NCBI RefSeq assembly: GCF_002844535.1 | Contig: NZ_PJNH01000003.1 | Location: forward strand, 186,001 to 250,000 | DNA length: 64,000 nucleotides | Origin: Halalkalibacillus sediminis | Lineage (GTDB): Bacteria; Bacillota; Bacilli; Bacillales; Alkalibacillaceae | Reading direction: 5' to 3' | Shown: one piece after another, positions 28,320 through 37,188 of the stretch | Layout of the letters: each line of letters opens with the position of its first letter | Numbering within the stretch: the first letter of the stretch is position 1 | Made by a program: the position numbers and the translations under genes | Notes under the pieces: model-generated | Database searches by the model: none | The model's input: only the letters and a program-made list of their open reading frames with translations | What the model was told of the DNA's origin: nothing

Positions 28320-28594
28320 AATTAATTACCCCCTTATTTGTCTGTCATTTTAGACGCTTCATGTTTCCCCCAAAAAACACGAACCTATTTCTAATATTAC
28401 AATGATGCTTAATAGATTACAATAATATTCGGGCAAAAAGTGAAATGGTAAAATATACTCTAATACTATTAAAAATGCAAACTTCTGAATAAAAAAAATT
28501 AACTTGATATTTCAGTAATTTTCAGATATATTAATAGAAGATTACAAGAGTTTGTTGTAGTCTCTAAAGAAAATCTCTAAGGGGGTAACAAGTA
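28320..28594. other. Divergent control region of the peptide transporter
   Basis: A gap of 275 very AT-rich bases between the permease operon and the binding-protein gene. Promoters for both must lie here. I did not recognise an operator. Confidence 0.5.
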
Positions 28595-30268
28595 ATGAAG
28601 TCAAACAAATTACTTTGGCTAATGGCCTTAATGCTAATGTTATCATTAGTATTAGCTGCTTGTGCTGGTGACGGTGAACCAGAAGAAGATGGTTCCGGTG
28701 ACGAAGGTACAAGTGAAGACGGATCTGACGAAGGTTCAGATGAAGGTGAAGACACTGAAGGTGACAGTGAAGAAGGTTCTGAAGGAGATGCTGCTGCTAG
28801 CGATAACACGCTAATCATCAACATCCCATCTGATGCTGTTTCTCTATCAACTCAAGGTTCTAACGATGTTCCATCAAGTAACGTTGCTGAAAACATCTAT
28901 GAAACTTTGACTGTGCAAAACGAAAACATGGAAATCGAACCTGGTCTTGCAGAAGATTGGGAGCAAGTTGATGATACTACATGGGAATTCTACCTACGTG
29001 AGGGTGTTATGTTCCATGATGGTACTGAATTAACTGCAGAAGTAGTAAAAGCTAACTTTGACCGCTTAGTAGACGAAGAAGTTGCATCTCCACGTGCATT
29101 CTTATTCGAAGCTGTTGAATCTGTAGAAGTTGTTGATGACTACACAGTATCAATCACTACTGCATATCCATATGCACCACTACTAGCAAACCTTGCACAT
29201 AATGGTCTAGGAATCATGTCCCAAGACATTATTGAAGAAGACTATGCAGCAATGGAAGAAGGAGACGATCCTGATTCTTATATCAACCAAAACCCTGTAG
29301 GTACTGGTCCTTTCAAATTTGAAAGCTGGACTCCAGGTGATAAAGTTGTACTATCTTCAAACCAAGAATACTGGGGTGAAGCTCCGCAAATCGATGGTGT
29401 TGAATTCCAAGTAATTCCTGAAACTGGTGCGCGTATTGCAAACCTTGAAACTGGTGCAGCTCACGTAGCAGATGCACTAGGACCAGATGATGTTTCTCGT
29501 GTTGACAATACTGAAGGTATGTCAGTATTAACTCAAGATAGTGTATCTCTATCTTATGTAGGTTTCAACGTTCAAAAAGAACCATTCGATCAAAAAGAAG
29601 TTCGTCAAGCCGTATCAATGGCAATTGACCCATCTCAAATCGTTGAAGGTATTTACAACGGAATGGGTATCCCAGCTACTGGTCCTTTAGCTCCACCAGT
29701 ATTTGGTTATGATGACTCAATCGAGCCACTTCAATATAACCTTGAAGAAGCTCAAGCACTATTAGAAGAAGCTGGTCTAGGTGATGGTTTCGAAACAACT
29801 ATCTGGACTAACGATAACCCACAACGTATGGATGCTGCTGAGTACATTCAGTCTGCTCTAGGCGAAATCAACATCGATGTTGAAATCGAAGTTCTTGAGT
29901 GGGGTGCTTACCTAGAAAGAACAGCTAATGGTGAACATGACATGTTCGTTCTTGGTTGGTCTACTGTAACAGCTGACGCTGACTATGGTATGTATCCATT
30001 ATTCCACTCTTCTGCTGTAGGTGCGCCTGGTAACCGTTCATTCTTAGAGAATGAAGAATTAGACGCTCTACTTGAAGAAGGACGTCGTGAAACTGACCCA
30101 GAAGCACGTCAAGAAATTTATTCAGAAGCACAAGAAATGTTAGTTGATATCGCTCCAATGCTTTACTTACACCACCAAGAGTACTTGTTAGGTGTTAGTG
30201 ACAACGTTGAAGGATTCAGCGTAGATCCAACTGGTATCTACCAAATCAAAGACGTAACTATCAACTAA
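28595..30268 (+). CDS. Peptide/glutathione-type ABC transporter substrate-binding lipoprotein
   Basis: A 557-residue SBP_bac_5 family receptor. The signal peptide ends in a lipobox (LVLAAC, Cys about 23), followed by a very acidic linker of about 45 residues and the binding lobes. Family features include NIYETLTVQNENMEIEPGLAE, VGTGPFKFE and the C-terminal QEIYSEAQEMLVDIAPMLYL. The layout is closest to glutathione/dipeptide receptors, but the ligand is not certain. GGGGGT precedes the ATG. Codon use is highly biased, suggesting strong expression. It has its own terminator and is transcribed apart from its permease genes. Confidence 0.92.
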   Translation: MKSNKLLWLMALMLMLSLVLAACAGDGEPEEDGSGDEGTSEDGSDEGSDEGEDTEGDSEEGSEGDAAASDNTLIINIPSDAVSLSTQGSNDVPSSNVAENIYETLTVQNENMEIEPGLAEDWEQVDDTTWEFYLREGVMFHDGTELTAEVVKANFDRLVDEEVASPRAFLFEAVESVEVVDDYTVSITTAYPYAPLLANLAHNGLGIMSQDIIEEDYAAMEEGDDPDSYINQNPVGTGPFKFESWTPGDKVVLSSNQEYWGEAPQIDGVEFQVIPETGARIANLETGAAHVADALGPDDVSRVDNTEGMSVLTQDSVSLSYVGFNVQKEPFDQKEVRQAVSMAIDPSQIVEGIYNGMGIPATGPLAPPVFGYDDSIEPLQYNLEEAQALLEEAGLGDGFETTIWTNDNPQRMDAAEYIQSALGEINIDVEIEVLEWGAYLERTANGEHDMFVLGWSTVTADADYGMYPLFHSSAVGAPGNRSFLENEELDALLEEGRRETDPEARQEIYSEAQEMLVDIAPMLYLHHQEYLLGVSDNVEGFSVDPTGIYQIKDVTIN

Positions 30269-30287
30269 TAATTTTATTCGATAGTTC

Positions 30288-30319
30288 AAAGAGCGACCTT
30301 AACGGGTCGCTCTTTTTTT
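30288..30319 (+). terminator. Terminator of the substrate-binding protein gene
   Basis: AAAGAGCGACC / GGTCGCTCTTT with a short loop and a run of T. Confidence 0.92.
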
Positions 30320-30477
30320 GTTTAGTTCAATAGTTACACTTTATGGTTTAATATGGAATTCAATTGATATTATACTCCTGTTTTTCAATGAATCGCCAAA
30401 ATTTACCGAAAATTAACACAAATATTACGAATAATATTCTATAATTAAAGCGATACAAAAAATAGGAGGTTGATCTT

Positions 30478-33117
30478 TTGGACAAGTTGAAATCAATTGT
30501 TTTTGGTGTGTTGTTCATATTACTTTCAAGCTTTCTTATTACACCTCAAGTTAACGCAGAGGACTTTGATGATCTAATCATCTCAGAGTACATAGAGGGG
30601 AGTAGTTATAATAAAGCTCTCGAACTATACAACGGTAGCGGAGAAACAATCGACTTATCTGAGTATACAATAGTGAATTTTACTAACGGCGCAAGCCAAG
30701 ATCCTGAAGACGGAACAGCGAACTCATTACAATTAGAAGGCCAGTTAGAGACTGGCAAAACATTTGTTATTGTAAATTCCCGTGCTGGAGAAAACTTATT
30801 GAACAAAGCAGACTTAAGCGGTTCCTCTTCTGCCCTAAACTTTAATGGAGATGACGCGATAGCCATTTTTAAAAACTATGATGAATCTTCTCGTAGCGGA
30901 AATGTAATAGATTCAATCGGTAAAGTTGGAGAAGACCCAGGATCCTTCTGGGGAAATGAAGATACTAAAACCCAAGACCAAACTCTTGTAAGGGACTACT
31001 CTATCAAAGCAGGAGATCGCAATTTATCAGATGAATTCACCCCAGCTGATGAGTGGATCGCTTTTTATAAAGATACTTTCGACAATCTAGGTATACATGA
31101 AGAAGTTCAACCTCCTTCTGGTGAAATAGAAGATGAATACATTGCAACAGTGGACCGAATTGTGGACGGAGATACGCTTCATATCGAGGATCCGATTATG
31201 GGAGAAACAACAATTAGATTTTTGAACATGGATACTCCTGAAACTTATCATATGAATAACTATGATGAATCACTGATTCTTGAAGACCCTGACCACTCAC
31301 AAAAATATCATGGAGATCAAGCAACTGCTTATTTGCAAGAATTGTTGCAACCAGGTGACGAAATCGTTCTTAAATTAGGTGAAGAGCCTATGGACACTTA
31401 TGGAAGAATTCTAGCTGAAGTCATTCGCACTGAAGATAACTTGAATACGAACCTTGAATTAGTCAGACAAGGCTATGCCTCATCTTATTTTATCTGGCCA
31501 ATCGGGGAAGAAGAAACCTATCAGCAGTATCAAAATGCTGTGCAGGAAGCTATTAATAACAATCGAGGAATTTGGTCTGAAGACACACCTTTAATGGAAC
31601 TACCTTTCGAATTCCGTTCAAGGTATGATGACCGCGCATTATATCGTATGGTTGGTGATTCTGAAACGATGCAATACTACCTTCCAAATGATTATGAAGA
31701 GGTACCTGTTTCACAACGTATTTTCTTCGAAGACGAAATGACTGCATTAAATGCGGGGTATGAACCAGCATTCGATCGTGAACCGATTATCGCTGACGCA
31801 CGTGTAGCTCCTGAAGGATCGAACGTCCTGATTGAAGGTACCGTTACCCATAAAGTCGAAGCTAGTGGTATGACGAACTATTATGTTCAAGATGATACGG
31901 CAGGAATAGTCGTGCGAACTGGTGATTTAAACGCTAACGTTGGAGATCAAATCCGTGCTGCAGGAACGACTACTGAATATTACGGCATGCTTCAAATAGA
32001 AGCGACTAGCTCCGAAGTTTTACAGGAAAATAGTGATCAAATCGAGCCTCCAGTAATTAGTTCAAGTCAGTTAGGCGAAGAGTTAGAAGCACAACTAGCT
32101 AAGATTGAAGATGTAGAAATTTTATCAGTTAATCAGTACAATGATTACACGGCTCGCGATGCTGATGGTGAGTTCGTCATTGATAACGATGCCGGTTTCC
32201 TTGAAGTTGGAAAAACCTATGATTCCATTTCCGGAGTGATCGATTACAACTACAACGAATTCAAACTGATGCCTCGCAGTGAATCAGACGTGCAAGAAGA
32301 ATTACCAATGTCTACAATCTCTGAAGTCAGACAGGCTGAGCTTGATACACGCGTCAACTTTAAAGGTGTAATCACTGCAGCTTACTATGCTGGTGGAAAG
32401 TATAACTATTACGTGCAAGATGATACAGCAGGAATTGTAGTAAGGGCTTCTGAATTCGGAGGAGAGCTTGGAGATGAAATTCAAGTGAAGGCTAGAACTG
32501 AAGAGTATTTCGGTTTACTACAAGTGATACCAAGTGAAGATAACGTAGAAATTTTAAATGAAGACGTTGGTGTTCCTGAAGCAAAGGTCATTTCATCAAC
32601 TGAGATCGATGAGTCACTGGAAGGTCAGTTAGTGACAGTTGAAAATGTAACGATAGAACCTGGTAACCAATTCGGGGACTATCCAGCGTATGATAAAAAT
32701 GGTTCGTTTGTGATCGATTCAGTTATCGGAGACATTGATACAAGCGTTACGTATGAATCCATTACAGGTGTACTCACCTATAATTACGATGAATATAAAT
32801 TGATGCCTCGTTTTGAGAAAGATTTAGTGGTCCAAGAGTCACTTCTCGGTAACTACCTTGAAGGCGAAGCAACTTTAACAGAAGTCACTGAATCTATTTT
32901 GGAGATGGCTGAGGAAGATGGGATCGAATCAGCAATGGTTCTGTTACAAAAAGAATTAGAAGCAGAAATTAATACAAACGGGAACACTGAGCAGCATATC
33001 AAATCTGGAATCAAGCATATCGAAAAGTCGTTGAATAAGTATTTCAACAAAGAGCAACCAGTCGAACTTAAGAAGATTGAAAAAGAGCTGGAAAAACTAT
33101 TTAAGCGAAACAAATAA
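30478..33117 (+). CDS. Secreted multidomain nuclease (lamin-tail + thermonuclease + two OB-type repeats), YhcR-like
   Basis: An 879-residue exported nuclease. It starts at TTG behind AGGAGG and has a signal peptide (cleavage after VNA, about 28). A lamin-tail-like domain (about 30-205) precedes a staphylococcal-nuclease domain (about 220-365) with the catalytic set seen as IRFLNMDTPET (Arg about 245, Asp, Glu) and YGRILAEV (Arg about 309). Two tandem repeats of about 175 residues follow (from about 435 and 612), each with YYVQDDTAGIVVR and NYN.FKLMPR, like the OB-fold repeats of YhcR. The C-terminus (about 800-879) is charged and helical. It lacks LPXTG and the phosphoesterase half of YhcR. 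Probably scavenges extracellular DNA. Confidence 0.85.
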   Translation: MDKLKSIVFGVLFILLSSFLITPQVNAEDFDDLIISEYIEGSSYNKALELYNGSGETIDLSEYTIVNFTNGASQDPEDGTANSLQLEGQLETGKTFVIVNSRAGENLLNKADLSGSSSALNFNGDDAIAIFKNYDESSRSGNVIDSIGKVGEDPGSFWGNEDTKTQDQTLVRDYSIKAGDRNLSDEFTPADEWIAFYKDTFDNLGIHEEVQPPSGEIEDEYIATVDRIVDGDTLHIEDPIMGETTIRFLNMDTPETYHMNNYDESLILEDPDHSQKYHGDQATAYLQELLQPGDEIVLKLGEEPMDTYGRILAEVIRTEDNLNTNLELVRQGYASSYFIWPIGEEETYQQYQNAVQEAINNNRGIWSEDTPLMELPFEFRSRYDDRALYRMVGDSETMQYYLPNDYEEVPVSQRIFFEDEMTALNAGYEPAFDREPIIADARVAPEGSNVLIEGTVTHKVEASGMTNYYVQDDTAGIVVRTGDLNANVGDQIRAAGTTTEYYGMLQIEATSSEVLQENSDQIEPPVISSSQLGEELEAQLAKIEDVEILSVNQYNDYTARDADGEFVIDNDAGFLEVGKTYDSISGVIDYNYNEFKLMPRSESDVQEELPMSTISEVRQAELDTRVNFKGVITAAYYAGGKYNYYVQDDTAGIVVRASEFGGELGDEIQVKARTEEYFGLLQVIPSEDNVEILNEDVGVPEAKVISSTEIDESLEGQLVTVENVTIEPGNQFGDYPAYDKNGSFVIDSVIGDIDTSVTYESITGVLTYNYDEYKLMPRFEKDLVVQESLLGNYLEGEATLTEVTESILEMAEEDGIESAMVLLQKELEAEINTNGNTEQHIKSGIKHIEKSLNKYFNKEQPVELKKIEKELEKLFKRNK

Positions 33118-33127
33118 GTAAGCAGGT

Positions 33128-33168
33128 AAAAAGTGTCGGACGTATAACCACGTCTGGCACTTTTTTTA
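33128..33168 (+). terminator. Terminator of the nuclease gene
   Basis: AAAGTGTCGGACG ... CGTCTGGCACTTTTTTT, just after the stop codon at 33117. Confidence 0.9.
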
Positions 33169-33227
33169 GTTTCGGCTAGGTTTAGGTTTAGAATCAACAA
33201 CACACTTTATCAGCGCCTAAATATAAA

Positions 33228-33254
33228 AAGCTCCGAATTTCTTCGGAGCTTTCA
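33228..33254 (-). terminator. Terminator of typA
   Basis: GAAAGCTCCGAA / TTCGGAGCTTTTT on the leftward transcript, immediately after the typA stop codon at 33266. Confidence 0.88.
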
Positions 33255-33265
33255 TCTATCATTAT

Positions 33266-35092
33266 TTAAACTTTTGATTTTTTCTGTGCTCTTTCACGTT
33301 CGTTTTTATTCAAAATCTTCTTACGCAAACGAATCGTTTCTGGAGTCACTTCGCAATACTCATCATCATTCAGATACTCGATCGCTTCTTCAAGTGTTAA
33401 CTTACGAGTTCCTCTTATATTCTGGGTATTGTCCTTTGTAGCTGAACGCACGTTAGTCATTGCTTTCTCTTTTGTGATGTTAACCGTCAAGTCGTTATCA
33501 CGGTTGTGCTCCCCGACGATCATTCCTTCGTAGACCTCAGTACCTGGTTCTACGAAAATGACACCACGGTCTTCAAGAGCAAGAATGCTGTAGTTAGTTG
33601 CTTTACCTTTTTCTTGAGATACAAGAACACCTTGACGACGTCCGCCGACCTGGCCTTTAATCATCGGCTCATACGCATCAAACGTATGGTTGATGATTCC
33701 GTACCCTCTTGTTTGGGACATGAATTCAGTAGAATAACCGATCAATCCTCTTGAAGGCACTTTGAATTCTAATCGAACTTGGCCATTTCCTGTGTTGACC
33801 ATGTCCACCATTTCGCCTTTACGCTGACCAAGTGATTCCATAACTGCACCTTGATAATCTTCTGGCACATCCACTTGAACACGTTCGACAGGTTCACACT
33901 GAACGCCATCGATTTCACGGATGATTACTTGAGGTTTTGAAATCTGCATCTCAAATCCTTCACGGCGCATGTTTTCAATAAGAATTGATAAGTGTAATTC
34001 ACCACGCCCAGAGACAACCCAAGCATCAGGGGAATCTGTAGGTTCTACACGTAAACTAACATCGGTTTCTAATTGCGTCATTAAACGCTCTTCGATTTTA
34101 CGAGCAGTCAAGTACTTACCTTCTTTACCAGCGAAAGGACTATTGTTCACAACAAAAGTCATCTGTAAAGTCGGTTCGTCTATTCTCAAAATCGGAAGTG
34201 GATCAGGATCATCAACTGAACATACTGTTTCACCAACGTTGATGTCTTCAAGTCCAGCGATGGCAATGATGTCACCCGCTTCTGCCGATTCAATTTCCAC
34301 ACGCTTCAAACCGATGAAGCCGAAGAGTTTGGTAATACGGAACTTCTTGATTGTTCCATCTTTCTTAATGAGCGATACATGGTCGCCCACTTTCATATTT
34401 CCACGTACAATACGTCCGACACCGATACGACCGACATAGTCGTTGTAGTCCAATAAAGTGATCTGGAACTGCAATGTAGCATTCACATCATGTGAAGGTG
34501 CTGGTACATAGTCCATGATTACCTTGAAAATTGGGTCCATCGTTTCTTGCTGATCTTCAGGCTCTTCACCAGAAGTTCCTTGTAATGCTGATGCATATAC
34601 AACCGGGAACTCTAGCTGGTCATCGTTTGCACCTAGCTCAATGAATAGATCCAACACTTCGTCCACTACTTCTCCTGGACGAGCATTCGGGCGATCAATT
34701 TTGTTCAAAACGACAACTGGTTTCAGGTTTTGCTCAAGTGCTTTTTTCAACACGAAACGCGTCTGTGGCATACAACCTTCGTAAGCGTCCACGACTAATA
34801 AGACACCGTCCACCATTTTCATGATACGTTCGACTTCACCACCAAAGTCCGCGTGACCAGGTGTGTCTAATATATTTACACGAGTATCCCCGTAATTGAT
34901 TGCTGTATTTTTTGCTAGAATAGTAATTCCACGTTCTTTTTCTAAATCATTTGAATCCATTGCACGATCATCTACTGCCTCATTATCTCTGAACGTTCCA
35001 GAATGATGTAATAGCTGATCCACCAAAGTTGTTTTACCATGGTCAACGTGGGCAATGATCGCAATGTTACGAATTTCATCTCTTGTTTGCAT
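33266..35092 (-). CDS. typA: Ribosome-associated GTPase TypA/BipA
   Basis: A translational GTPase of the EF-G family involved in ribosome assembly and stress or low-temperature growth. The 608-residue product shows G1 AHVDHGKTTL (about 14-23), the switch-I RGITI, G3 DTPGHADFGGEVER (about 76-89), G4 NKID, followed by domain II, and the TypA-specific C-terminus ending KNERERAQKK. The ATG has an AGGAGCG ribosome binding site. It stands alone, with its own terminator, and is not in the yla cluster that surrounds it in B. subtilis. Length is normal for the family. Confidence 0.97.
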   Translation of the reverse strand: MQTRDEIRNIAIIAHVDHGKTTLVDQLLHHSGTFRDNEAVDDRAMDSNDLEKERGITILAKNTAINYGDTRVNILDTPGHADFGGEVERIMKMVDGVLLVVDAYEGCMPQTRFVLKKALEQNLKPVVVLNKIDRPNARPGEVVDEVLDLFIELGANDDQLEFPVVYASALQGTSGEEPEDQQETMDPIFKVIMDYVPAPSHDVNATLQFQITLLDYNDYVGRIGVGRIVRGNMKVGDHVSLIKKDGTIKKFRITKLFGFIGLKRVEIESAEAGDIIAIAGLEDINVGETVCSVDDPDPLPILRIDEPTLQMTFVVNNSPFAGKEGKYLTARKIEERLMTQLETDVSLRVEPTDSPDAWVVSGRGELHLSILIENMRREGFEMQISKPQVIIREIDGVQCEPVERVQVDVPEDYQGAVMESLGQRKGEMVDMVNTGNGQVRLEFKVPSRGLIGYSTEFMSQTRGYGIINHTFDAYEPMIKGQVGGRRQGVLVSQEKGKATNYSILALEDRGVIFVEPGTEVYEGMIVGEHNRDNDLTVNITKEKAMTNVRSATKDNTQNIRGTRKLTLEEAIEYLNDDEYCEVTPETIRLRKKILNKNERERAQKKSKV

Positions 35093-35227
35093 GCTTTACG
35101 CTCCTATCTTCAAGCTTTTGACTACTTATTAATACGTGTAACCAAAAAGTTGAACCTTTAATCCTTCATTCTACGGTCTATTTTAACCAACTGTCCTATT
35201 ATAACAAAAATTCACCTAATATGATAC

Positions 35228-35264
35228 AAAAAAATACTCACCATAAATTTATCGGCAAGTATTT
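35228..35264 (-). terminator. Terminator of the 149-residue conserved gene
   Basis: AATACTTGCC ... GGTGAGTATT followed by TTTTTT on the leftward transcript, close after the stop codon at 35271. Confidence 0.75.
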
Positions 35265-35270
35265 CTATTA

Positions 35271-35720
35271 TTAATCTTCCTGCTTCATCTTATCCAACGT
35301 CGGATAAACGGATTCCACACCATTTTCAGCAATCATACAGGCAACTCCTAACGGGGTTTCCCAAAATGAATCTGGGATGATCGGATTCCTCATGCTTGCC
35401 GCTTGATAAAGTGAACGGTAGATTTTATTCAAGTGCTTCTCAGTCGTTTGACGGTCTATTTCTTTTTCACCTCTGGCCATCAGGAATACATACCTCATCG
35501 ATTGAAATATATTATCTCCAGGCATGAAAGTGAATTCTTTAAACAACCTTAATTGTTTTTCAGATCGTTCCGAAAGCGCCTGATTAATCGCGAGATCGTC
35601 TAGTCGTTCATACAACTGGCGATTAAGGTCTTTAAAGACTCTTCTCTTTTCCTGTTGCATCACTTCATCGTTATATACTTCTTTTAAAAAATCGAATGCT
35701 TTCTCCCTCGTCCATTCCAT
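35271..35720 (-). CDS. Conserved helical protein of unknown function
   Basis: A 149-residue cytosolic protein, predicted nearly all helical, beginning MEWTREKAFDFLKEVYND. No catalytic or DNA-binding motif was recognised. It shows a basic helix (EKRRVFKDLNRQLYERLDDL), LRLFKEFTFMPGDNIFQSMR in the middle, and a hydrophobic C-terminal third (PLGVACMIAENGVESVYP). GGTGAT is the ribosome binding site. It lies 13 bases downstream of the HesB-like gene in the same direction, so the two are probably one transcript ending at the hairpin at 35228-35264. I assign no function. Confidence 0.7.
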   Translation of the reverse strand: MEWTREKAFDFLKEVYNDEVMQQEKRRVFKDLNRQLYERLDDLAINQALSERSEKQLRLFKEFTFMPGDNIFQSMRYVFLMARGEKEIDRQTTEKHLNKIYRSLYQAASMRNPIIPDSFWETPLGVACMIAENGVESVYPTLDKMKQED

Positions 35721-35733
35721 TCTTTATCACCCA

Positions 35734-36024
35734 CTATTCTATAGGTTCGTTTGAATATTTCACTTCGTCATTTTTCAGACCGATATGAAGATCTTGTTCT
35801 TTAAAGAACCACACATCTTGTTCGTCTATTTGGAAAGAAACGTTCTTCTTTTCCACTTCTACTTGGGGCTTTCGCGCACTTTCTACAGCCATCCCAATTG
35901 AAAAACCATCTTGGAAGTCACTAGATCCACCGTATTTTGGAAAGAAACGCACTACATCCCCTTCGTCTAAATCAAGTTCATCTATGAACCATTCCACTGC
36001 TTCGTCTGTTATTTGAATTTCCAT
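35734..36024 (-). CDS. HesB/IscA-like protein lacking cluster cysteines (YneR-like)
   Basis: A 96-residue protein of the HesB-like fold: MEIQITDEAVEWFIDEL at the N-terminus, VRFFPKYGGSSDFQDGFSIGM in the centre, and FQIDEQDVWFFKEQDL. The spacing is that of the IscA/HesB family, but none of the three cysteines needed to hold an iron-sulfur cluster is present (YGGSS rather than a Cys motif), so it cannot be a normal cluster carrier. B. subtilis YneR is of this type. GAGGAGG precedes the ATG. It is the first gene of a two-gene unit and is divergent from rarD. Confidence 0.8.
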   Translation of the reverse strand: MEIQITDEAVEWFIDELDLDEGDVVRFFPKYGGSSDFQDGFSIGMAVESARKPQVEVEKKNVSFQIDEQDVWFFKEQDLHIGLKNDEVKYSNEPIE

Positions 36025-36178
36025 TTGGGCAGCCTCCTCTATTCACTTCTACCCTCAGTTTATCTAATAAGCTAACGTTCAACAACTTATAGCGTTCTAA
36101 TAGAGCAATTACTTTGCTTTTTTCATTACGTTGTCGTAAAATTCTTGAATCGACACTTACAAAAAGGAAGTTACATAT

Positions 36179-37075
36179 ATGAAGGAAGAAAAATTAGGGA
36201 CCATCTATGCAGGTTCAGCTTATATCTTGTGGGGATTTTTACCATTGTACTGGAGACTTGTCGAGACCGTACCAGCTTGGGAAATCTTAGCTCACCGGGT
36301 GCTTTGGTCATTTGTTTTCATGCTCGTTTTTATCATGATCTTGCGACGCTGGAATCTGTTTGTTGCCGAATGTAGAGATATTTTTTCACATTGGAAAAAA
36401 TGGGTCGGTATCACGATAGCCGCCATCGTCATCAGTATCAATTGGGTAACATACATTTATGCAGTCAATACCGGACACGTTTTAGAAGCTAGTTTGGGTT
36501 ATTATATCAACCCATTGATCAGTATCCTATTCGGCTTTATCTTTTTACAAGAACGGTTCTCTAGACTACAGTGGATAGCGATCGGGTTAGCCATCTTAGG
36601 CGTCAGCTACATGACCTTGCAATTCGGGTCGATTCCTTGGCTTGCGTTACTATTAGCAACATCCTTCGCTTTGTACGGATTATTGAAGAAAGTAGTCGAT
36701 TTGAACGCAGTATTCGGTCTAACCATTGAGACCTTGATTATGACTCCAATAGCGCTTATCTTCATTGTCCAATTGGAGTGGGTAGGTACAGGCGCTCTTG
36801 GCTGGAGTTTCGAAGGACTGATTTTATTAGGTACGGGCATAGCAACCGCCGTTCCGTTGTTGCTATTCGCTCAAGGGGCCAAAAGGATTCCATTATCACT
36901 TGTAGGCTTCCTTCAGTACTTTGCCCCCACAATCATGTTATTGATCGGAGTCTTTTTATTCGGAGAATCATTTACCCAGGTACATGCCGTCACCTTTTCA
37001 CTGATATGGATAGGGCTCATTTTATACACCTATTCCAGAGTCAGTATGCGACAAGTCAAGCAAGCCTTGAAATAG
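36179..37075 (+). CDS. rarD: EamA-family permease RarD
   Basis: A 298-residue membrane protein with ten predicted membrane segments in two EamA repeats. The N-terminal YAGSAYILWGFLPLYWR and the middle NWVTYIYAVNTGHVLEASLG (about 88-107) are the RarD signature within the drug/metabolite transporter superfamily. Family members are linked with chloramphenicol sensitivity, but the physiological substrate is unknown. The ATG lies eight bases from AAAGGAAG. It is monocistronic, followed by a terminator and by the cre-containing promoter of the methionine gamma-lyase gene. Confidence 0.9.
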   Translation: MKEEKLGTIYAGSAYILWGFLPLYWRLVETVPAWEILAHRVLWSFVFMLVFIMILRRWNLFVAECRDIFSHWKKWVGITIAAIVISINWVTYIYAVNTGHVLEASLGYYINPLISILFGFIFLQERFSRLQWIAIGLAILGVSYMTLQFGSIPWLALLLATSFALYGLLKKVVDLNAVFGLTIETLIMTPIALIFIVQLEWVGTGALGWSFEGLILLGTGIATAVPLLLFAQGAKRIPLSLVGFLQYFAPTIMLLIGVFLFGESFTQVHAVTFSLIWIGLILYTYSRVSMRQVKQALK

Positions 37076-37085
37076 TTTCTACCCT

Positions 37086-37113
37086 ACGTGCTACCTTTTC
37101 GGTAGCACTTTTT
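37086..37113 (+). terminator. Terminator of rarD
   Basis: GTGCTACC / GGTAGCAC with a T-rich loop and six T after the stem. Confidence 0.92.
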
Positions 37114-37125
37114 TCAGAATTCAAT

Positions 37126-37155
37126 TGAAAACGCTTTCAAGTAGTATGTTATAAT
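37126..37155 (+). promoter_or_regulatory. cre (CcpA) site and promoter of the methionine gamma-lyase gene
   Basis: TGAAAACGCTTTCA (37126-37139) fits the catabolite-responsive element consensus over all 14 bases. TATAAT (37150-37155) follows, with TTGAAA as a -35 box at 19-base spacing overlapping the cre. This placement predicts repression by CcpA when preferred sugars are present. Confidence 0.8.
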
Positions 37156-37188
37156 GAGGAAAAATAGCTTTATAGGGGAGGAATCATC

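Noticed and set aside
28564-28824. A leftward Ser/Pro-rich frame opposite the start of the peptide-receptor gene
   Set aside because: Its composition mirrors the acidic Glu/Gly/Ser tether on the coding strand, and it lacks an upstream ribosome binding site.
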